Source: Callipepla californica brunnescens (Eukaryota; Chordata; Aves; Galliformes; Odontophoridae). From it: a DNA stretch of 64,000 nucleotides. The notes under the pieces are model-generated. The model was not told the DNA's origin, did not search any database, and saw nothing but the letters and a program-made list of their open reading frames with translations. This document shows positions 59,906 through 64,000 of the stretch, in pieces. The first letter of the stretch is position 1. Each line of letters begins with the position of its first letter. The stretch spans positions 53,263,115-53,327,114 of the forward strand of contig JALIRH010000004.1 in the NCBI GenBank assembly GCA_023055505.1, read 5' to 3'. Made by a program: the position numbers and the translations under genes.

Positions 59906-62900
59906 TATTTATCTGTTTACTCTATTCCATTCCTCTATTTATCTATGCCCAGTATTTTATTTATCTATTGATCTGTTCCCTCTTCTCTATTAATCAAATA
60001 ATCTGTTCCCACTTCTCTCTATAACCCTATTAAATTATTCCCTCTTCTATCCATTTCTCTATTTATCTCTTTCTGCTCTTCCGTTTCTCTCTTTATCTGT
60101 TCCCTCGATTCTATTTCTCTATATATCCGTTCCCTCTTCTCCCTATTATTCTATTCCCTCTGTTCTGTTTCTCCATTTCTCTGTTTCCGTGACTCCATTC
60201 CTCCGTTTATCTGTTAATAATAATCTGTTCCCTCTTCTTTATATGTATCCATTAAATAATTCCCTCCTCTTTCTCTATTAATCAGTTCCCTCTATTCTAT
60301 TTCTCTTTTAACCTGTTCCCTTTCCTCCATATTTTCCTATTCCCTCTAATTTAATTCTCTATTTATATATACCCTCTTGTTTCTATTTCTCTCTTTATCT
60401 GTTCCCTCAGTCCTATTTCTGTTTCCATGTTGCCTTGTATCTATTTCTCTGTTCCCTCGATTCCATTCCTCTATTTCTCTGTTCCCTCTTCTCTCTATAG
60501 ATCCAATCATCCGTTCCAGCTTCTCTCTATATATCCATTAAATTATTCCCTCTTCTTTCTAGTTCTCATTTAATCAGTTCCCTCAATTCTATTTCCATAT
60601 TAATCTCTTCCCGCTTCTCACTATCAATCTGTTCCCTCGATTCTGTTTTTCTGTGCCCTCTAATCCCTATTAATCTATTCCCACTGATCCATTTCTCTAT
60701 TAATCTGTACCCTCTCATCTATTTCCCTATATGTCTGTACCCTCTTCTTTCTATTTCCCTATTTATCTGTTCCCGCTATTCTATTTTTCTATGTATCTGT
60801 TCCCTCTTCTTTCTATTTCATTCTAAATCAGTTCCCGCTAATCTATTTCTGTCTTAAAACGTTCCCTCTACACTACTTCTCTATTAATCTGTTCCCTGTA
60901 TACTACTTCTCTTTTAGCCTGTTCCCTCGATGCCATTCCTCTATTCATCTGTTCCCAATGCTCTATTTATCTAATAATCTCTCTATAAATCTAATAATCT
61001 GTTCCCTCTTCTCTCTAGAAATCTATTCACTCTTCTCACTATCAATGTGTTCCCGCTATTCTATTTCTTTATATATCCGTTCCCTCTTCTCCCTATTATT
61101 CTATTCCCTCTGTTCTGTTTCTCCATTTCTCTGTTTCCGTGACTCCATTCCTCCGTTTATCTGTTAATAATGATCTGTTCCCTCTTCTTTATATGTATCC
61201 ATTAAATAATTCCCTCCTCTTTCTATTTCTCTATCTATCCGCTCCCTGTTCTCCCTGTTAATCTATTCCCTTTATTCTATTCCTCTATTTTTCTGCTCCC
61301 TCTAATCTAATTCTCTATTTATATGTACCCTCATCTTTCCATTTCTCTGTTTATCTGTCCCCTCGATTCTATTTCACTATTTATCTGTTCTCTCTTCTTT
61401 CTCTATTTATCTCTTCCCACTATTCTGCTTTGCTATTTATCTTTTCTGTCTACATCCTATGAATCTTTTCCCTCTATTCCATTTCTCTGTTAATATATTC
61501 CCACTTCTGTTCTCTCTTCTTTCTAGTTCTCTATTTACACGTTCCCTCTTTCATCTATTTTTCTGCTCCCGCTATTCTGTTTCTCTTTTTATCTTTTCCG
61601 TCTACTCCCTATAAATCTGTTCCCTCTCTTCCATTTCTCTATTCATATTTTCCCTCTTCTTTCTTTTACTCTTTTTCCTCTGTTCTATTTCTCTATTAAT
61701 GTTTCCTCTTCTAACTTTTAATCTGTTCCCTCGATTCCATTTCTCTGTTTCTCTGTTCCCTCTTCGCACCGTGAATCTGTTCCCTCTATTGGATTTCTCT
61801 ATTGATCTATTCCCTCCATTCTGTTCCTCTCGTTATCTGTTCCTCTCGTTATTTCTTCTATTTATCTCTTCCCACTCTTCTATTTCTCTGTTTTCCTGTA
61901 CTCTCGATTCTATTTCTCGATTAAACTCTACCTTCTTCTTTCTATTTCTTTATTCATCTCTTCACTCTTCTCTTTATAAATCTATTACATGATTCCCACT
62001 TCTTTCTCCTTCTCTATTTATCCGTTCCCGCTTCTTTCTATTTCCATAGTAATCAATTCCCTCGAATCTATTTCTCTCTTATTCTTTCCCCTCTTCTCAC
62101 TATTAATCTGTTCCCTCTCATCCATGTCCCTGTTGATCCGTTCCCTCGATTCTCTTTCCGTATACATCTGATTCCATCCATTCTATTTCTCTATTAATCC
62201 ATTCCCTGTTCTTTCTATTCCTCTCCTGATCCATTCCGCTGTTCCATTCCTCTATTTATCCGTTCCCTCGATTCCATTCCTCTATTAGTCTGTTCCCAAT
62301 ATTCTATTTATCTACTTTTATCCGTTCCTGCTATCAATCTAATCATATGTCCCCTGTTCTCTCTACAAATCTCAAACTCTGTTCCAACTCCACTCTATAA
62401 CTATGGAATTATTCCCGCTTCTATTTCCACATTAATCAGTTCCCTCTTCTGTCTCTATTCCTCTGTTCCCTCTTCTCTTTATTAATCTATTCCCTCTATT
62501 CCCTTTCTCTCTTAATCTGTCCCCTCTAATCTATTTCTCTCTCAACCTGTTCGCTCTGTTCTATTTATCTCTTATTCCATTCCCTCTGTTCCATTTCTCT
62601 ATTCGTCTCTTCCCTCTATTCAATTTCTCTATTTATATATTACCTCTTCTCTCTCTAATTCTTTTCCCTCTCTTCTATATCACTCTTTATACGTTCCCTC
62701 CACTTTATTTCTCTATTTTTTATTCCCACTATTCTATTTCTTTAATTCCCGCTATTCTATGTCTCTGTTTCTGTCCCCTCTTCTTTCTATTTCTCTATTT
62801 ACATTCCCTCAGCTCTTTTTCTCTCTGTTCCCTCCATTCTATTTCTCTATGAATGTGTTCCCCCTATACTACTTCTCATTAATCTGTTCCCTCGATTCTA

Positions 62901-63050
62901 TTTCTCTATTCCTCTGTTCCCTCCAATCTATTTCTCTATGAATCTGTCCCCACCAATCTATTTCTCTATTTATCTGTTCCCTCAATACTATTTCACTCTT
63001 TATCTGTTTGCTCTATCCCATTCCTCTGGTCATCTGTGCCCAATGTCTCT
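59906..63050 (+). repeat. 30-bp satellite
   Basis: Collinear with 4621-7062, about 700 bp longer. Confidence 0.9.
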
Positions 63051-63325
63051 TTTGGGGTCGTCGTTCTTGGGGTCAATTTTGGGGTCTCTATGGGGTCGCT
63101 ATGTATCGCTCTGGAGGTGCAGTATTTCTATCCGGCCACAAGGCGGCGCTATGGCGTTGCAGTACCCATATCCACCACTGGGTGTCGCTGTCTCTGTGTC
63201 TCTATGGGGTCGCTATGTATCGCTACGGAGGTGCAGTACCCACATATCACCACAGGGTGTCGCTGTGTCACTGTCTATGCATCTCTATGTGTCTCTATGT
63301 ATCTCTGTGCATGCGCCCTTTACAG
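63051..63325 (+). repeat. G block 13
   Basis: Two-unit form ending CCTTTACAGGGCGG. Confidence 0.8.
63133..63151 (+). promoter_or_regulatory. CTCF-like motif 11
   Basis: Same 19-mer; TATC flank as in motif 8. Confidence 0.45.
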
Positions 63326-63465
63326 GGCGGCTTAATAAATTAATTGCGGCTTAATTAATTCATTAGTGGCGGCTGATTGCGGGGGCGGAGCGGGGAGGGC
63401 TTCAAAAGCGCGGCCCCATAGCGCCGCTGCCCTCCCTATAGTATTGCCCCACAGCACTGCAACAG
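63326..63465 (+). promoter_or_regulatory. P block 8
   Basis: AATAAATTAATTGCGGC and the intact GC-box core. No 33-bp expansion. Confidence 0.4.
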
Positions 63466-63740
63466 TTTGGGGGATTTCTTGGGGAATTCTTTGTAGCTTT
63501 TGGGGGGATTTTTATGGGGATTTTTTTTGGAGATTTTTTTGTGGGAATTTTTTTTTTTTTTTTGGGGGGGGAGGGGGATTTTTTGGAGGAGAATTTGTTT
63601 CTTTTTTTTTTGGATTTTTTTTCGTTTTTTTTTTTTTTTTAATATATTTTTGGGGGATGGTTTTGGTGGATTTTTTTGGCATTTTTGGGGGAGTTTTTTG
63701 GGTTTTTTTTGGAGGCATATTTTGGGTTCACGTATTTTTT
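63466..63740 (+). repeat. T block 10: G/T minisatellite
   Basis: About 275 bp with long T homopolymers near 63,550 and 63,625. Confidence 0.9.
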
Positions 63741-64000
63741 TTCTTCTCTCCTGCTTCCCGTGGCCGTGCACTTGCTGCCACGCCGTCTCAGCTCTTGCAC
63801 AGAGCGGCCTGCTGAGCGCAACGGAGAATTCCCTCCGCACTCCGTGCTGCATCCATCGGGACCGGCGGAGCTGTGCATGTTCGGGGTCAGGTAGGACTAA
63901 GAGTGCTCCATGGATTTGGTCTCAGCTGCTGGACGCTGCACAGACAATTGCTCCGTCCAAATCCTCGCTGTTCCTCCCCAACCTCTGGCCCTAACTCCTC
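63741..64000 (+). other. X block 10: exon-like (long form), cut by window end
   Basis: Splice-donor candidate GT at 63,891. The leader reads GCACTTGCTGCC where others have GCGCTGGCCGCC. Truncated by the window edge. Confidence 0.4.

Noticed and set aside
1..64000. Known chicken satellites (W XhoI/EcoRI families, 41-bp CNM/PO41)
   Set aside because: Unit lengths here are 30, about 12, and 33-34 bp. I see no 21-bp or 41-bp period. This rests on memory of unit length and was not searched.
1..64000. Triplex-forming polypurine/polypyrimidine DNA in the satellite
   Set aside because: Each monomer is interrupted by several A and G bases on the pyrimidine strand, so long mirror-symmetric homopurine tracts are absent.

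Overview
The window looks like vertebrate, most likely bird (galliform-type), satellite-rich DNA rather than gene-bearing sequence. Seen directly: no rRNA, tRNA, CRISPR or recognisable host gene. About three quarters is a pyrimidine-rich 30-bp tandem repeat, always in the same orientation. It is interrupted by a few module types that recur many times. The bird call is an inference from style (CTATGGGG/CCCCATAG-rich GC blocks, GGGATTTTTT minisatellites, retroviral pieces). I cannot place it on a chromosome.

Modules, with the letters used below. S: 30-bp satellite. G: CTATGGGGTCGCTATG block (13 copies), 11 of them with a CTCF-like site. P: GC-box/TTAATTAA promoter-like block (8). T: T- and G-rich 12-bp-type minisatellite (10). 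X: highly conserved exon-like block ending in CAG/GTAGGA (10). C: about 34-bp CCCTAAATCC minisatellite (2). O: 30-bp octamer (ATTTGCAT) plus GC-box array (2). D: TATA-bearing unique block with a conserved minus-strand ORF (2). E: retroviral leader-like inverted element (2 full, 6 remnants). L: about 745-bp palindromic LTR-like element (5).

Layout. 1-4.6 kb: E, L, G in satellite. 4.6-8.0: satellite then G-P-T-X. 8.0-11.6: satellite, D-G-P-T-X. 11.6-14.7: satellite, G-P-T-X. 14.7-17.0: C array, T-X. 17.0-21.6: satellite, second D-G-P-T-X. 21.6-25.4: satellite, full E with primer-site candidate, G, octamer array. 25.4-32.4: satellite, E remnant, L, G-P-T-X. 32.4-39.1: longest satellite run. 39.1-40.3: G and the large octamer array. 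40.3-47.9, 47.9-54.5 and 56.9-64.0: further E-L-G units with P-T-X cassettes. 55.0-56.9: second C array with T-X.

The strongest higher-order pattern is a unit E - about 519 bp - L - about 1,646 bp - G. It is repeated five times with nearly constant spacing, and its downstream architecture alternates between two forms. The long open frames in the window are mostly products of repeat periods divisible by three with few stop codons. I do not regard them as genes. The only ORF with any hint of constraint is the minus-strand frame in the two D blocks. The regulatory roles suggested for P, G and O are hypotheses from motifs, not demonstrated.
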